Positions 63,501 to 64,000 of a DNA stretch of 64,000 nucleotides are shown piece by piece. The position numbers were made by a program, and so were the translations under genes. The stretch spans positions 2,234,501 to 2,298,500 of the forward strand of contig JAJFZO010000034.1 in assembly GCA_021397835.1 (NCBI GenBank), in the 5' to 3' direction. Numbering within the stretch: the first letter of the stretch is position 1; each line of letters opens with the position of its first letter. The notes beneath the pieces were generated by a model. That model made no database searches and was not told the origin of the DNA. It saw nothing but the letters and a program-made list of their open reading frames with translations. Source of the stretch: Moringa oleifera (lineage: Eukaryota; Streptophyta; Magnoliopsida; Brassicales; Moringaceae).

Positions 63501-64000
63501 ATCTTAGTTTTCCTATTTAGTTAGTTTCTTATTCTCTCAAGTTTCACATTTAATTAGTTTCCTATTCTTTTGAGTTTCTTATTTCTAGTTTTCTTATTCT
63601 TTTTACATTTTCCATTCTTAATTTTCTTCTTTGCATTATTTAAAGACTTATCGTAATAGTTAAATGCAATTCAATACAATTTATCAAATTTTTCTCTGAA
63701 AGTTTAACCTTTGGGTTTGTTCTTTAGTTTTATTCCGCTTCTCTTTCAAAGCAAACTTTCCACTGCACCAAATTAGTATTCTGATGTTGACGACGGTTCC
63801 AGTGGGATACAAGCCACCCATAACGAACGACGGTTTGACAAGTTTGAGTAACGACTTGATGGGATTGATAGAACTCTTCGTAATTCTATGAAAAAAAAGA
63901 CCAAATCAGCATAACAACATAAACAATAGTGGCCAACAAAATTTAAGTCATGCAGATTTTAAATTCTAGGGTAGTAAATCATGTGGATTTGCAACCTAGA
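39515..64000 (+). CDS. MSH1: MSH1, organelle MutS homologue (5' half; continues beyond the window)
   Basis: Sixteen exons in the window: 39515-39639, 40474-40612, 40743-40840, 41279-41354, 41603-41722, 43003-43050, 44040-44104, 45582-45667, 47105-47269, 49391-49500, 49606-49711, 49805-49880, 57189-57247, 58109-58176, 60682-60855 and 62718-62924. They give 574 codons in one frame, roughly half of the ~1,100-residue plant protein. The start MYWLTTRNVIVSFPKWRS is an organelle targeting peptide much like other MSH1 proteins. The mismatch-recognition domain has GDFYEALGIDACILVEYAGLNP (Phe150, Glu152 in the Phe-X-Glu motif). Conserved MSH1 blocks GRFISGHAHPGSPYVFGL, CRWGEFGKGGLLWGEC and MDPTWVATGLKIDF follow. 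The ATPase and GIY-YIG endonuclease domains are outside the window. MSH1 suppresses recombination between short repeats in mitochondrial and plastid genomes. Intron 12 is 7.3 kb because of LINE insertions; the last ~1.1 kb is intron 16. Confidence 0.96.
50178..53847 (+). mobile_element. decayed L1-type LINE (copy A) in MSH1 intron 12
   Basis: Pieces of a non-LTR retrotransposon lie in order on the plus strand. An endonuclease part at about 50560-50850 holds GGDFNEIL (near 50655). Reverse transcriptase pieces at 51530-52290 hold DKGPGPYGF (usually PDGF), GDLSSPLLF and the catalytic FVDD near 52226. A zinc-binding zf-RVT end at about 53225-53490 reads WKVKVPPNVSFLTW, CMCKEQEETVQHLLLGC-like. The 3' tail at about 53785-53847 reads GCACCCCCTCGGTGCTTAG and ends in twelve A. 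Frame breaks and stops show it is dead. The 5' limit is not clear: an open stretch at 50178-50468 may belong to it, and no target duplication was found. Confidence 0.85.
55116..56913 (+). mobile_element. 5'-truncated L1-type LINE (copy B) with target-site duplication
   Basis: Related to copy A along its length: GRQIIDVVLIANKVV, KLDMEEACGRVSWDF, the RT core near 55505 with FVDG where copy A has FVDD, a zf-RVT-like end near 56390-56560, and a 3' tail with GGCACCCCCTTGGTGCTCGG near 56853. It is flanked by TTGATGCATTA at 55105-55115 and 56914-56924, as expected for target-primed insertion. It starts within the reverse transcriptase, the usual 5' truncation. Stops and frameshifts are frequent, and the second catalytic Asp reads Gly. 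Not active. Confidence 0.87.
58590..59319. mobile_element. possible non-autonomous hAT-like element (one end only)
   Basis: The right edge, 59298-59319, reads ACCAGCCCATTTGCCACCTCTA, similar to the terminus of many plant hAT elements (…TTTGCCACC(C/T)CTA). Just inside is a nested palindrome (59272-59304: GGCTGGT, GCACATGTGC, ACCAGCC). At 58597-58645 is a second nested inverted repeat (TGGGCCG, GGCAC, GTGCC, CGGCCCA), also a habit of hAT ends. The matching left terminus and an 8-bp target duplication were not found, so the left edge is a guess. In MSH1 intron 14. Confidence 0.35.
62355..62428 (+). mobile_element. 3' end fragment of the same LINE family (copy C) in MSH1 intron 15
   Basis: GCACCCCCTTAGTGCTACTGC, followed by ATATAATAATACTCC and a run of about thirteen A, matches the tails of copies A and B (GCACCCCC(T)CGGTGCT… TATATAATA … poly(A)). 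Only the extreme 3' end is present, as in a very short 5'-truncated insertion. Same strand as copies A and B. Confidence 0.65.
63440..64000 (+). mobile_element. probable LTR-retrotransposon LTR and start of internal region, cut by the window edge
   Basis: From about 63444 (TGTAATACAC) to about 63770 the sequence has the look of a plant LTR: T-rich U3, a stretch resembling U3/R (TTTAAAGACTTATC … GCAATTCAATACAATTTATC) and an end at CTGCACC. Right after it, AAATTAGTATTCTGATG resembles a mutated initiator-Met primer-binding site (usual TTGGTATCAGAG). No gag or pol frame can be judged because the window ends. Lies in MSH1 intron 16. Confidence 0.4.

Overview
The window is nuclear DNA from a flowering plant, most likely a eudicot. 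Genes are split by AT-rich introns with GT-AG borders, intergenic DNA is very AT-rich, and several products are plant-specific (Aux/IAA repressor, PLS-type PPR protein, MSH1, two-RRM chloroplast ribonucleoprotein). I cannot name the species. I rebuilt the gene models by hand from splice sites and reading-frame continuity; every model with all its exons inside the window gives an uninterrupted reading frame.

Left part (1-8.3 kb): the last exon of an unrecognised gene, an intronless mitochondrial-type PPR gene on the minus strand (1140-3212), and, head to head with it, a four-exon chloroplast RNA-binding protein gene (3991-6409). Then 8349-13720 holds a nine-exon G3BP-like gene (NTF2 + RRM + RGG), whose second intron carries a Tourist-like MITE with TTA target duplications. 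Tail to tail with it is a six-exon TPR-protein gene on the minus strand (14990-17525) whose exons show an internal module duplication.

Middle (17.5-31.3 kb): a GC-rich intronless C2-domain gene (19391-21160), a 5.7-kb AT-rich spacer, and a five-exon Aux/IAA gene (26821-28468) with complete domains I-IV and auxin-response-like TGTCTC elements just upstream.

Right part (31.3-64 kb): a fifteen-exon gene for the chloroplast 3-isopropylmalate dehydratase large subunit on the minus strand (31283-38370), with one GC-AG intron. Head to head with it is the 5' half of MSH1 (39515 onward; sixteen exons coding for 574 residues), the organelle MutS homologue that guards mitochondrial and plastid genome stability. 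MSH1 continues past the right edge. Its introns are swollen by transposable elements: two decayed L1-type LINEs of one family in intron 12 (one with an 11-bp target duplication), a third LINE 3' end in intron 15, a hAT-like fragment in intron 14 and an LTR-like sequence at the right edge.

Five or six of the eight recognised gene products work in, or probably enter, organelles or bind RNA, but I see no evidence of a functional cluster. I found no CRISPR array, no convincing tRNA or rRNA gene, and no clearly new biological system. The most useful oddities are the exon-module duplication in the TPR gene, the GC-AG intron, the in-frame duplication across the LEUC stop codon, and the LINE family inside MSH1.
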